Source: Aequorivita sinensis (lineage in GTDB: Bacteria; Bacteroidota; Bacteroidia; Flavobacteriales; Flavobacteriaceae). Taken from it: a stretch of 64,000 nucleotides of DNA. The notes under the pieces are model-generated. The model was given only the letters and a program-made list of their open reading frames with translations. It made no database searches and was not told the origin of the DNA. The translations under genes were made by a program, and so were the position numbers. Position 1 is the stretch's first letter. Each line of letters opens with the position of its first letter. Below are positions 26,976 to 36,608 of this stretch, piece by piece. Location: the NCBI RefSeq assembly GCF_006346335.1, contig NZ_VDMC01000001.1, forward strand, positions 310,001-374,000, given 5' to 3'.

Positions 26976-27431
26976 TTATTCCTGACTTTTCATTAAAATA
27001 GCTTCCACACGTTGCTGCAAGCTTTTATCATTTTGAATTAATCCCGCAAGTGCTTCAAAACGTTCCATCGTTAAGCCAGTAGCAATAATTCTCTGACTTG
27101 CCTCCTTTTCTAATTCTGGTTGCAATTTTTGTATTTTTTCAATTGCACTTTGATGCATTTTTATTTCTTCGTCTGTGGCTTCAACCTTTAGCTCTGGATT
27201 CATACTAGCTTGCTGAATTGCACTAAAGCGTTGTACATCTATTCCTTCTGCTTCAATAATTTGAACCATCTTTTGTTGTGCCGTTTGATTTTGAACTTGT
27301 AATTCGATGTAAGCATTGGCAAATTTTGTTAACTCTGCCTCACTAACTTGGTTATCTTGGGCAAAAAGACCAAAAGTCCCCAACATTGTTACAAATAAAA
27401 ATACACTTTTAAGTTTTACTGATTTTAACAT
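26976..27431 (-). CDS. Secreted DUF4168-type helical protein
   Basis: A 151-residue protein with a signal peptide (MLKSVKLKSVFLFVTMLG, cleaved near LFAQ). The mature part is Gln/Glu rich and predicted fully helical with repeated FANAYIELQVQNQ-like and IQKLQPELEKEA segments. It matches the DUF4168 family as I know it, periplasmic proteins of unknown function. It is monocistronic with its own terminator, 230 bp downstream of the aspartoacylase-like gene. Confidence 0.75.
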   Translation of the reverse strand: MLKSVKLKSVFLFVTMLGTFGLFAQDNQVSEAELTKFANAYIELQVQNQTAQQKMVQIIEAEGIDVQRFSAIQQASMNPELKVEATDEEIKMHQSAIEKIQKLQPELEKEASQRIIATGLTMERFEALAGLIQNDKSLQQRVEAILMKSQE

Positions 27432-27661
27432 AATTGTTATTTAAAGATAAAATGATTAGAAGAATTGACTCAATAATAAGATAGGTCTAAATGAGAAATC
27501 AATGTCAATTGTCAATTCCGAAAACTTCAAAGCTAACTGCATCATTAAATTCTGCCAATAAAAATCACTTTATTAACTTAATTTTAGTAGTATTTTATGA
27601 TTCATAAGACTGGATCATAGCTTATTACGAAACCATTTGAGTATAAAAAATTTGCTTGTTA

Positions 27662-28675
27662 TTAAATTATTTCGAGATTTTCTTCTTCAGATTCTAAAGT
27701 ACTTGGCGTAATTGCTGTAGAGATATGAAATATTGCATCCCCTTGATTTACAATGGGCGATTGATTAACATTTATAATATACCCTTCGTTAGGAGACAAA
27801 ACTTTGAAACGCATTTTACCATATGGATCTGTAATGGTAGCTAAAAACTCTCCTTTTTTTACGTGTTTATTACAGTCAATTTTTACGTGTAAAAGGCCAC
27901 TTCTAACGGCACGAATCCACTTACTTTTTTCGACAATTACCGTTTCAGATTCAGCACCTGCAACACTATGTCTAGGCCCTAACATATCTAAATGTTTTAA
28001 AAACCGCATAATACCTTCAACACCTTCTCTTGCTATATCTTTATTGCTATCCAAACTTTTACCACCTTCAAAAAGCAATGAAGGTATTCCCATTTTGTGG
28101 CAAGTTTTTCTATATGATTTCTCTAATGTATTGGAATAAACTGTGAATGGCGCATTAAAAACTTTGGCTAGTTCTAATAACTTTTCGTCATCTGGTTTTA
28201 TGCGTATTTGTGGAGCATTAAACCTACTAGCCCCTCCTGTATGAAAATCTAAACAGTAATCTGCGTGTGGCAAAACCTTCTTAGTAAAGTGATAGGCTAC
28301 CCTACTTGCTAACGAACCTGTTTTAGTTCCTGGAAACACACGATTTAAGTCACGTCCATCAGGAAAATTTCGATCGCCATTAAGGAATCCAAAAACATTT
28401 AGAATTGGAATACAAATTATTGTACCTCGTTTTGGCTTGTTTATCTTTTTAGCAATAACCTGCCTTACTATTTCTACACCGTTAATTTCATCGCCGTGAA
28501 GAGCTGCTGTTATTAATACCGTTGGCCCTGGGATTTTCGATCGTTCAACGATTATTGGAATTTCTACTTTCGTAGATGTGTAAAGCTTTGCAATACTAAA
28601 ATCTACTGTACGGCTTTCACCTAGGGCAATGCGTTCGTTTAAAATAACTATATCGCGTTCTTCTTTTTTGGCCAT
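27662..28675 (-). CDS. Succinylglutamate desuccinylase/aspartoacylase-family zinc hydrolase
   Basis: A 337-residue protein of the M14-like AstE/AspA family (COG3608 type). Zinc-site segments are visible: ITAALHGDEINGVEI (HxxE), the arginine segment GDRNFPDGRDLNRVFPG, and CLDFHTGG (second histidine). The C-terminal 100 residues form a beta-rich biotinyl-lipoyl-like domain with VKKGEFLATITDPYG. It starts 2 bp after rimK and is the third gene of an operon with a retropepsin-like protein and RimK. Such operons suggest that it hydrolyses an amide or acyl bond made by the ligase. Substrate unknown. Confidence 0.85.
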   Translation of the reverse strand: MAKKEERDIVILNERIALGESRTVDFSIAKLYTSTKVEIPIIVERSKIPGPTVLITAALHGDEINGVEIVRQVIAKKINKPKRGTIICIPILNVFGFLNGDRNFPDGRDLNRVFPGTKTGSLASRVAYHFTKKVLPHADYCLDFHTGGASRFNAPQIRIKPDDEKLLELAKVFNAPFTVYSNTLEKSYRKTCHKMGIPSLLFEGGKSLDSNKDIAREGVEGIMRFLKHLDMLGPRHSVAGAESETVIVEKSKWIRAVRSGLLHVKIDCNKHVKKGEFLATITDPYGKMRFKVLSPNEGYIINVNQSPIVNQGDAIFHISTAITPSTLESEEENLEII

Positions 28676-28677
28676 AA

Positions 28678-29550
28678 TTACACGTTACGCTCTATATACT
28701 TTATAATTGAGTTAGCAATATCTTTTCCAGTAGCCGTTTCAATTCCTTCTAAACCAGGAGAGGAGTTAACTTCCAAAATAAGTGGCCCGCGTGCAGATTG
28801 AAGCATATCAACTCCAGCAATACCAAGTCCCATAGCCTTTGCTGCTTTTAAAGCTGCAGTTTCTTCTTCATCTGTTAGTTTTATAACCGATGCCGAACCA
28901 CCTCGGTGTAAATTACTTCTAAACTCACCTTCTTTCCCTTGTCTTTTCATCGCACCGACAATCTGACCATCTACAATAAATGCACGAATATCGGCTCCTC
29001 CAGCTTCTTTAATAAATTCTTGCACAATTACACGAGCTTGTAAATTATTGAAGGCTTCAATTACAGATTCAGCAGCTTTTCTAGTTTCAACTAGAATAAC
29101 GCCAATTCCTTGAGTACCCTCTAATAACTTAATAATTACGGGAGCACCTCCTGCCTGATCAACAATTTCCTTTACGTTTTTTGAATAGTTTGTAAAAACG
29201 GTTTTTGGAAGTCCTAATCCTGCACGAGATAAAATTTGTAAACTTCTTAATTTATCACGCGAACGCACTAATGCTTGCGACTCGGTAGTTGTGAAAACGC
29301 GTTGCATTTCAAATTGACGAACCACCGCAGTTCCGTAAAATGTAACTGAAGCACCAATACGAGGAATAATGGCATCGGTATGATCCAGCTTTTGACCCTT
29401 GTACATTATTACAGGGTTTTTCTTTTCAATAACTATATCGCACTTTGCATGATTGATAACCTCAACCTCGTGATTTCTAGCTTTAGCGGCTTCCACAAGT
29501 CGCCTAGTAGAATATAGGTTTGCATTTGCGGATAGTATTCTGATTTTCAT
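28678..29550 (-). CDS. rimK: RimK-type ATP-grasp glutamate ligase (copy 1)
   Basis: A 290-residue ATP-grasp ligase. RimK of E. coli adds glutamates to the C terminus of ribosomal protein S6. Features are the pre-ATP-grasp fold with [15 protein letters not shown], the lysine segment [32 protein letters not shown], and the metal-binding [11 protein letters not shown] and [14 protein letters not shown]. It overlaps the upstream retropepsin-like gene by 4 bp, and the hydrolase follows after 2 bp. A second copy lies at 30119-30991. S6 modification is the default inference; the acceptor could be another protein or peptide. Confidence 0.88.
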   Translation of the reverse strand: MKIRILSANANLYSTRRLVEAAKARNHEVEVINHAKCDIVIEKKNPVIMYKGQKLDHTDAIIPRIGASVTFYGTAVVRQFEMQRVFTTTESQALVRSRDKLRSLQILSRAGLGLPKTVFTNYSKNVKEIVDQAGGAPVIIKLLEGTQGIGVILVETRKAAESVIEAFNNLQARVIVQEFIKEAGGADIRAFIVDGQIVGAMKRQGKEGEFRSNLHRGGSASVIKLTDEEETAALKAAKAMGLGIAGVDMLQSARGPLILEVNSSPGLEGIETATGKDIANSIIKYIERNV

Positions 29551-29972
29551 TTTTTAGTTTTTAATTTATACGAAAGATTGGTTTTGTTGATGTCTACAAC
29601 ATATTTATTGCTCAAAAAACTTCTGCCTAAAAGCACAGGAAAACGCATTTCCTCACGATCACTTAGAGTTAAATAAATTTCTTGAGTTTTTCCGAAAAGA
29701 AGGATTTCCGTTTTTATTCTATATCTGGCTTCAGATTGTCCGTTACTACTTTTTACAACTTTTACGTCGTACTCGTCAAAGATAATTTCCTTTTCGTGAT
29801 AGCTTGGATGTTCTTCGTCTAAAAACAAGCATTTTAGGTAATTATCTTCAACCTTTACATTTTTGCAATGAATGGATGAAGTGTATGCACCTGTGTCAAT
29901 TTTCACTTCAACATCAAACAGATTGAGTAAAGGAAAATCAGCTTTGTCTATTCTACCAATGTTTCTTTTCAA
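29547..29972 (-). CDS. Retropepsin-like protein (COG4067, 'ATP-dependent zinc protease' family)
   Basis: A 141-residue protein with the aspartyl-protease-like motif [12 protein letters not shown] (D-T-G-A) near residue 27 and a C-terminal [12 protein letters not shown] segment typical of the family. The family name is historical; the fold resembles a single retropepsin domain. It is commonly encoded beside RimK-type ligases and here overlaps rimK by 4 bp, so translation is likely coupled. It may cleave or bind the ligase product. Confidence 0.82.
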   Translation of the reverse strand: MKRNIGRIDKADFPLLNLFDVEVKIDTGAYTSSIHCKNVKVEDNYLKCLFLDEEHPSYHEKEIIFDEYDVKVVKSSNGQSEARYRIKTEILLFGKTQEIYLTLSDREEMRFPVLLGRSFLSNKYVVDINKTNLSYKLKTKK

Positions 29973-30118
29973 TGTATTTTAGGTTTTTACAAATGCAAGG
30001 TATGAAAACGAATTTGAAATTAAAATCGAAACCAAACCTCAACAGCAGATGATATATTTTAATTGTTTTATGTTTTTTGATTATATGAGACGAGTTTCTA
30101 TTCGCCTCAAGGTATTAA

Positions 30119-30991
30119 CTATTTAATATTGCGTTCAATATAACCAATTACACTTTTAGAAACATTTTTTCCAGAAGTATTTTCAATACCTTCTAAACCT
30201 GGGGTGCTATTTATTTCTAAAACTAACGGTCCGTTTTTGGATTGTAAGATATCAACCCCACAAAAACCAAGACCCATTGCTTTTGCTGCTTTAATAGCTA
30301 GTTTTTCTTCGGCTGTAGAAAGCTCAATGATTTCTGAAGAACCTCCGCGATGCAAATTACTTCTGAAATCGCCGGCTTTACTTTTTCGTTTCATAGCAGC
30401 AACCACTACTCCATCAACCACTATTGCACGTACATCAGAGCCTTTTACCTCTTCGATATATTCTTGCAATAAAAACTTAACTCCAGCGGCATTTAAAGTT
30501 TCTACAGTTGCCAATGCATTTTGTGGACTTTCAGTAAGAATAACCCCTTCCCCGTGAGTGCCTTCTAAAAGTTTTATGATGATTGGTTTTCCCCTAAATG
30601 TTTTTAACTGTTCTTCAAAATCATAGAAAGACGCAAATATAGTCCTCGGCATGGGAATTTGATGTTTTGCTAATACTTGAAAACACGTCCATTTATCACG
30701 GCTGTTTGTGATACCCAAAGAAGAAACCACTGTAAAAACTCCCATGGCTTCAAAATGACGGACAACACTAGTACCATAAAAAGTATTTGAAGCTCCAATT
30801 CTTGGAATAATTGCATCGAGGTCATCAATAAGATCACCTTCGTAATAGAGCACTGCCTTGCCGTTTTCTATTTCGAGATTGCAATAAGTAGGGTCCAAAA
30901 CTTCTACATTATGATTTCTGGCTGAAGCAGCATGCAGTAGACTTTTAGTAGAATAAAGCGTCTCTCCACGCGATAAAATGGCGATATTCAT
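30119..30991 (-). CDS. RimK-type ATP-grasp ligase (copy 2)
   Basis: A 290-residue paralogue of the RimK encoded 570 bp downstream, same length and with all ATP-grasp motifs ([54 protein letters not shown]). The specificity-related segment and the linker residues differ between copies, for example AKHQIPMPRT against [11 protein letters not shown] 146-bp gap separates it from the retropepsin-like gene, so it may have its own promoter or belong to the same unit. Two copies suggest two acceptors or amino acids. Confidence 0.87.
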   Translation of the reverse strand: MNIAILSRGETLYSTKSLLHAASARNHNVEVLDPTYCNLEIENGKAVLYYEGDLIDDLDAIIPRIGASNTFYGTSVVRHFEAMGVFTVVSSLGITNSRDKWTCFQVLAKHQIPMPRTIFASFYDFEEQLKTFRGKPIIIKLLEGTHGEGVILTESPQNALATVETLNAAGVKFLLQEYIEEVKGSDVRAIVVDGVVVAAMKRKSKAGDFRSNLHRGGSSEIIELSTAEEKLAIKAAKAMGLGFCGVDILQSKNGPLVLEINSTPGLEGIENTSGKNVSKSVIGYIERNIK

Positions 30992-31109
30992 AGATAACAG
31001 TTAGCGGTGCAATTTAACCAAAAAGGTAACGAGATTTAATGGTCCAAAAAAATAATTTATTATTAACATTTAGAAGCTGAAAACGCATCATTTAAAATTT
31101 ACAAACTAT

Positions 31110-31117
31110 TATCTTTG
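31110..31117 (+). promoter_or_regulatory. uvrC: -7 box immediately before uvrC
   Basis: TATCTTTG fits TAnnTTTG and ends 5 bp before the uvrC ATG. If used, transcription would begin at or next to the start codon, giving a leaderless message. No -33 TTG at 17-23 bp. Confidence 0.45.
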
Positions 31118-31122
31118 GAGTT

Positions 31123-32925
31123 ATGTCTAATGCTTCGTTAACACTACAAATTTCAACACTCCCCGATTCGCCTGGAGTATATCAATACTACGATAGGGAC
31201 GGGAAGTTACTTTACGTTGGGAAGGCAAAAAATTTAAAAAAAAGAGTTTCTTCTTATTTCAACAAACAACAAGATAACGGCAAAACACGAATTCTTGTAA
31301 AAAAGATTGCCAACATTAAACATATTGTTGTTCAAACAGAGACGGATGCTCTTTTGTTAGAAAACAACTTAATTAAGAAATATCAGCCACGATACAATGT
31401 GTTGCTGAAAGACGACAAAAGCTATCCGTGGATTTGTATAAAGAACGAACGTTTCCCAAGAGTTTTCCCAACGAGACGAATGATTAAAGATGGGTCGGAG
31501 TATTTCGGACCTTACACAAGTATGAAAACCGTACACACCCTCCTAGATTTAATTAAAGGGTTATATCCACTACGTACTTGTAATTACGATTTATCTGAAG
31601 AAAAAATTAAAGACGGAAAATACAAAGTTTGTCTAGAATACCATCTCGGAAATTGCTTAGGGCCTTGTGAAGGATTGTATTCTGAAAAAGAATATCACGA
31701 AAATATTGAAGCTATTAGAGATATTGTAAAAGGAAATTTTAAAGAATCCTTGCACAAGTTCAAAAAGCTAATGAAGCAATATGCAGATGAATTACGATTT
31801 GAAGAAGCTCAACGCATAAAGGAGAAGATAGATATTTTAGAAAACTATCAATCTAAATCTACTGTTGTAAATCCTAAAATAAACAATGTTGATGTTTTCA
31901 GTATTATTTCTGATGAAGGCTATGCTTACGTTAATTTTTTACAGCTTTCACATGGAGCAATTATACGGTCGCATACACTAGAAATAAAGAAGAAGTTGGA
32001 TGAAACCGACGAGGAGTTACTTCAACTAGCTATTATAGAACTCCGCCAACGATTCAATTCACTTTCAAGAGAAATTTATGTACCTTTTGCATTGGAATTG
32101 GGAGAAGAGGTAAAGGTTCACGTACCCAAATTAGGCGACAAAAAAGCGATATTAGACTTATCGGAAAGGAATGCAAAGTACTTTCGAATGGAGAAGTTTA
32201 AACAAGCTAAAATTGTAGACCCAGATCGTCACGAAAAGCGAATTATGGCGCAGATGAAAAAAGACCTTCGTCTTTCGGTAGAACCACGCCATATTGAATG
32301 TTTCGACAATAGTAACATACAAGGCACCAATCCTGTAGCTGCTTGTGTGGTTTTTAAAAATGGAAAACCAAGCAAAAAGGATTATCGAAAATTCAATATA
32401 AAAACGGTAGTAGGACCAGATGATTTCGCCTCAATGGAAGAAGTTGTTTACCGCAGGTATAAAAGATTGTTGGAGGAAGAACAACCTTTACCTCAACTTA
32501 TCATTATAGATGGAGGAAAAGGACAACTTTCATCATCGTTAAAAAGCTTAGACAGATTAGGTTTACGTGGAAAAATAGCAATAATAGGAATCGCCAAGCG
32601 TTTAGAAGAACTTTTTTATCCAGACGATCCTATTCCTTTATATTTAGATAAAAAAAGTGAGACCTTAAAAATTATACAACAATTACGAAATGAAGCTCAC
32701 CGATTTGGAATCACCTTCCACCGAAGCAAACGCAGTAAGCAAGCGCTAAATACAGAATTGGAAACTATTCCGGGAATTGGAGAAAAAACAATTGTTGAAT
32801 TATTGAAGCATTTCAAAAGCACTAAACGTGTTGCTTCAGCTAATTTCGAAGAGCTTTCAAAAGTAGTAGGGGCTAGTAGAGCTAAGAAAATAGTTACCCA
32901 TTTTCAAAAGACTAAGTCGGATTAA
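31123..32925 (+). CDS. uvrC: Excinuclease ABC subunit C
   Basis: A 600-residue nucleotide-excision repair nuclease that makes both incisions with UvrA/UvrB. Domains in order: GIY-YIG endonuclease (DSPGVYQYYDRDGKLLYVGK, residues 14-33), Cys-containing linker (CLEYHLGNCLGPCEG), UVR motif at about 205-235 (ELRFEEAQRIKEKI), RNase H-like nuclease (HIECFDNSNIQGTNPVA), and C-terminal tandem helix-hairpin-helix (IPGIGEKTIVELLKHF). Full length. It is divergent from rimK copy 2, and the patatin-like gene follows after 32 bp. Confidence 0.97.
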   Translation: MSNASLTLQISTLPDSPGVYQYYDRDGKLLYVGKAKNLKKRVSSYFNKQQDNGKTRILVKKIANIKHIVVQTETDALLLENNLIKKYQPRYNVLLKDDKSYPWICIKNERFPRVFPTRRMIKDGSEYFGPYTSMKTVHTLLDLIKGLYPLRTCNYDLSEEKIKDGKYKVCLEYHLGNCLGPCEGLYSEKEYHENIEAIRDIVKGNFKESLHKFKKLMKQYADELRFEEAQRIKEKIDILENYQSKSTVVNPKINNVDVFSIISDEGYAYVNFLQLSHGAIIRSHTLEIKKKLDETDEELLQLAIIELRQRFNSLSREIYVPFALELGEEVKVHVPKLGDKKAILDLSERNAKYFRMEKFKQAKIVDPDRHEKRIMAQMKKDLRLSVEPRHIECFDNSNIQGTNPVAACVVFKNGKPSKKDYRKFNIKTVVGPDDFASMEEVVYRRYKRLLEEEQPLPQLIIIDGGKGQLSSSLKSLDRLGLRGKIAIIGIAKRLEELFYPDDPIPLYLDKKSETLKIIQQLRNEAHRFGITFHRSKRSKQALNTELETIPGIGEKTIVELLKHFKSTKRVASANFEELSKVVGASRAKKIVTHFQKTKSD

Positions 32926-32957
32926 TATATTTAATTAATAAAATCGAAATTTAATAA

Positions 32958-35192
32958 ATGAAAAAAGCACTTTTTATATTATTTATACTAGTTTCTACGC
33001 TTTCATTGTCACAAACAAAAGATAAGGAAGATTTAAAAGTAGGCGTTGTTTTAAGTGGTGGAGGTGCAAAAGGACTTGCGCATATTGGAGCTCTTAAAGT
33101 TATTGAAGAGTCTGGGGTTCGTATAGATTATATTGGCGGTACAAGTATGGGGGCAATTATTGGAGCTCTATACGCAGCGGGATATTCGGCAAACCAGCTT
33201 GACAGTATTTTTCAAAAAACAGACTTTAATACTTTAATTCGCGACAATATCCCGAGAAGTGCGAAGACATTTTACGAGAAAGAAGAATCGGAAAAATACT
33301 CCTTGATACTACCTTTCGATAATTTTAAAATTGGGTTTCCTTCAGGAATTTCTAAAGGTCAGAATGTATATAACTTAATTTCAAAATTAACCAGTCACGT
33401 TAGCACCACTTCCGATTTTAGTAAACTACCAATTCCATTTTTCTGTATTGCTACCGATGTTGAAACGGGAAAAGAAGTTATACTAGAGCGCGGCTACCTC
33501 CCTAGAGCTATTACTGCAAGTGGAGCCTTACCTTCGCTTTTTAGCCCTGTAATAATTAACGATCGCGTTCTTATTGACGGGGGTGTGGTTAATAACTATC
33601 CTATTAATGAAGTTAAAGCTAAGGGGATGGACTTAATAATTGGGATTGATGTTCAGGACAGTCTAAAAGACAGAACTAGACTTAAATCTGCTATTGATGT
33701 TTTAGTACAAATAAATAACTATCGCACCATTAATGATATGATTGAAAAACGTGGAAAAACCGATATTTATATACATCCAAATATTCAAGATTTCTCGGTT
33801 GTTTCATTCGACGAAGGAAAAAAAATAGTACAATCTGGTATTGATGAAGCAAATAAATTTCGAGAAGAACTACTTGAGGTAGCTTCAAAACAAAAACCTT
33901 CGGAAAAAGAGAAAGTAAATATTGTGAACCGAGACTCTATCTATATAAAAGAAGTGAAAATTGAAGGTCTTGACAATTATACTCGAAGCTATGTATTAGG
34001 AAAATTAAAACTCCGAACTCCAGATAAAGTAACCTTCAAAGCTTTTAATGAAGGAATCAACAACCTATCAGCTACAGGTAATTTTCAAGATATTAACTAT
34101 AGGTTCATAGAAGACGACAACCAAGAAAACACTTTGTTATTGCAATTACGGGAGAGCAAATCGTCAATGTTACTTCGTTTTTCAGCACATTACGACGATT
34201 TATTCCACACTGCAGCATTAGTAAACATCACTAAAAAGAGACTTTTAACCAATAATGATATCGCTTCATTAGATTTAATTGCAGGAGATAATCTTCGGTA
34301 TAATTTTCAGTATTATATCGACAAAGGGTTTTATTGGAGTGTAGGTATTAATTCAAAATATCACTTTTTTGACACAGAAGTACCCATATCATTTATAGAT
34401 CCAGATATAAATAATGAACTCTCTCTTCCAATTAATAAACTTTCCATTAACTATAGTGATTTTACAAATCAAATTTACTTCGAAACACTTTTTAAAAGAT
34501 CTTTTGTATTTAGTATAGGCGCAGAGCATAAATACCTTAGATACCTATCGGAAACCATTGGTACAGATAATAACAATATTCCTCGTACTGTTTTTGAAAG
34601 TACCAATTACTATAGTGCTTTTGGGCTTTTAAAGTACGATACTTACGACAACAGCTTCTTTCCGAAAAGTGGAGCCTATTTTTCTGGAGATTTTCACTGG
34701 TATTTATTTGCTCACGGTCGAAACAAAAACTTTAGACCTTTCTCACTTGCAAAAGCAAAAATGGGTTACGCTCATAAAATTTCTGATAAATTTTCGGCTC
34801 ACATAACCGCTGAAGGTGGTTTTAAATTAGGAGGCCCTGAAACCACGACATTAGACTTCGCACTTGGTGGATACGGATTTAAAGAGATGAACAACATTAT
34901 ACCGTTTTTAGGCTATAGTGCTATTTCACTTCGAGGAAATACATATCTTAAAAGCGTCCTTTCTATTGACTATGAAATTTTCAAAAAAAACCACATAAAT
35001 GTTTCAGCAAACATTGCTAACGTAGGTAATGATCTTTTAGAAAATGGAGAATGGGCTGATGGCATCGACTACTCAGGGTTTTCTTTAGGTTACGGCTTAG
35101 AAACAGTTTTAGGACCTATGGAAATAAAATATTCTTTCTCACCGGAACACGATGAAGGGATATGGTATGTGGCATTGGGCTATAGGTTTTAA
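32958..35192 (+). CDS. Patatin-like phospholipase fused to Omp85-type barrel
   Basis: A 744-residue protein with signal peptide (residues 1-19). The patatin domain spans about 25-310: oxyanion motif SGGGAKG at 33-39, nucleophile Ser63 in GGTSMG, catalytic Asp207 in DGG. A POTRA-like module follows (about 315-395, IKEVKIEGLDNYT). A C-terminal 16-strand-like Omp85 barrel ends in WYVALGYRF. This is the layout of PlpD-type (type Vd) autotransporters, except that in Bacteroidota the patatin domain is often thought to face the periplasm. It may act on phospholipids at the outer membrane. It follows uvrC by 32 bp. Confidence 0.9.
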   Translation: MKKALFILFILVSTLSLSQTKDKEDLKVGVVLSGGGAKGLAHIGALKVIEESGVRIDYIGGTSMGAIIGALYAAGYSANQLDSIFQKTDFNTLIRDNIPRSAKTFYEKEESEKYSLILPFDNFKIGFPSGISKGQNVYNLISKLTSHVSTTSDFSKLPIPFFCIATDVETGKEVILERGYLPRAITASGALPSLFSPVIINDRVLIDGGVVNNYPINEVKAKGMDLIIGIDVQDSLKDRTRLKSAIDVLVQINNYRTINDMIEKRGKTDIYIHPNIQDFSVVSFDEGKKIVQSGIDEANKFREELLEVASKQKPSEKEKVNIVNRDSIYIKEVKIEGLDNYTRSYVLGKLKLRTPDKVTFKAFNEGINNLSATGNFQDINYRFIEDDNQENTLLLQLRESKSSMLLRFSAHYDDLFHTAALVNITKKRLLTNNDIASLDLIAGDNLRYNFQYYIDKGFYWSVGINSKYHFFDTEVPISFIDPDINNELSLPINKLSINYSDFTNQIYFETLFKRSFVFSIGAEHKYLRYLSETIGTDNNNIPRTVFESTNYYSAFGLLKYDTYDNSFFPKSGAYFSGDFHWYLFAHGRNKNFRPFSLAKAKMGYAHKISDKFSAHITAEGGFKLGGPETTTLDFALGGYGFKEMNNIIPFLGYSAISLRGNTYLKSVLSIDYEIFKKNHINVSANIANVGNDLLENGEWADGIDYSGFSLGYGLETVLGPMEIKYSFSPEHDEGIWYVALGYRF

Positions 35193-35324
35193 TGTTTCCT
35201 TAGTTCAGTAACTAGTATATTTTTACGATATTTGTGAGGTTAAGCTTTTCAATTTGAAACATTAAAATGTTGACGTTGAAATTTTTAACCTCAAAATTTA
35301 TTGATTTAATATTTAACATCATAT

Positions 35325-36482
35325 ATGCCTTTCTACCATAAACTTGGCAAAATACCGCCTAAACGACATACCCAATTTAGAAAGCCAGACGGAAGTCTTT
35401 ACTACGAAGAACTTTTTGGCACAATTGGTTTCGATGGAATGTATAGTAATATCTACCACGAGCACAGGCCTACGCAAGTAAAAGAGATAAAAAAACAATA
35501 CAATGTTTCACCTAAAATTGCAAGAGCTAATAATATAGAGTCACTTCGATTAAAAGGGTTTAATGTTGAACCAGAAAATGATTATTTAGAGAGTAGAAAA
35601 ACTGTACTCACCAATAGCGACTGCAGTATTGTTCTTGCCGCTACAAAAAAATCTCTGAAAGATTATTTCTATAAAAACACAGATTCTGATGAATTAATTT
35701 TTATTCACAGAGGCTCAGGTAAATTGCGTACTTTTTTAGGAAATCTTGATTTTAAGTATGGAGATTATCTATTAGTACCTCGTGGTATAATTTATCAAAT
35801 TGAATTTGATACTGAAGATAATCGTTTGTTTATTGTAGAGTCTAAACACCCTATTTACACTCCAAAACGATATAGAAACTGGTTCGGTCAATTATTGGAG
35901 CATTCACCATATTGTGAACGTGACATTAGAAAGCCCGAAGAACTTGAAACTTACGATAAAAAAGGTGAGTTTTTGGTTAAAGTAAAGAAGCAAGACGAAA
36001 TTTTTGAATTGGTTTATGCCACCCACCCATTTGATGTTGTTGGTTATGATGGATATAATTTCCCTTATGCTTTTTCAATACACGACTTTGAGCCTATAAC
36101 AGGGCGTATTCACCAACCGCCACCAGTACATCAAACATTTGAAACAAGTGCATTTGTGGTGTGTAGTTTTGTTCCAAGACTTTATGATTATCACCCATTA
36201 AGTGTTCCTGCTCCATATAATCACAGCAATATTGATAGCGATGAAGTGTTATACTATGTAGATGGAGATTTTATGAGCCGAAACGATATTGAAGCAGGTC
36301 AAATTACCTTACATCCTGCGGGTATTCCTCACGGCCCACACCCAGGTGCAGCCGAAAGAAGTATTGGAAAAACTGAAACGGAAGAACTTGCCGTTATGGT
36401 AGATACTTTTAGACCTCTAAAGGTTACTGAAGATGGATTAAAACTATCTGATGGCACCTATTACAAAAGTTGGTTAGAGTAA
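35325..36482 (+). CDS. hmgA: Homogentisate 1,2-dioxygenase
   Basis: A 385-residue cupin-fold Fe(II) dioxygenase that opens homogentisate to maleylacetoacetate in tyrosine degradation. Typical segments are HKLGKIPPKRHTQFRKPDG, EELFGTIGFDGMYSNIYH, IHRGSGKL, and a metal-binding C-terminal region with HQTFETSAFVVCSFVPR, YNHSNIDSDEVLYYVDG and HPAGIPHGPHPGA. Length is shorter than proteobacterial HmgA (about 430) but normal for this phylum. hppD follows on the same strand after 126 bp; the ring-opened product's later enzymes are not in the window. Confidence 0.94.
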   Translation: MPFYHKLGKIPPKRHTQFRKPDGSLYYEELFGTIGFDGMYSNIYHEHRPTQVKEIKKQYNVSPKIARANNIESLRLKGFNVEPENDYLESRKTVLTNSDCSIVLAATKKSLKDYFYKNTDSDELIFIHRGSGKLRTFLGNLDFKYGDYLLVPRGIIYQIEFDTEDNRLFIVESKHPIYTPKRYRNWFGQLLEHSPYCERDIRKPEELETYDKKGEFLVKVKKQDEIFELVYATHPFDVVGYDGYNFPYAFSIHDFEPITGRIHQPPPVHQTFETSAFVVCSFVPRLYDYHPLSVPAPYNHSNIDSDEVLYYVDGDFMSRNDIEAGQITLHPAGIPHGPHPGAAERSIGKTETEELAVMVDTFRPLKVTEDGLKLSDGTYYKSWLE

Positions 36483-36608
36483 CCCTTCAATTGTAATTAT
36501 ATTTTATTATATAGTACATTTGAAGTCAATTAATGAAATTTACAAGAAGAAACTCTCATAGAGAATCTTCTCGATTAATAAATAATAGGATTTTTAGAAA
36601 ATTAAATT

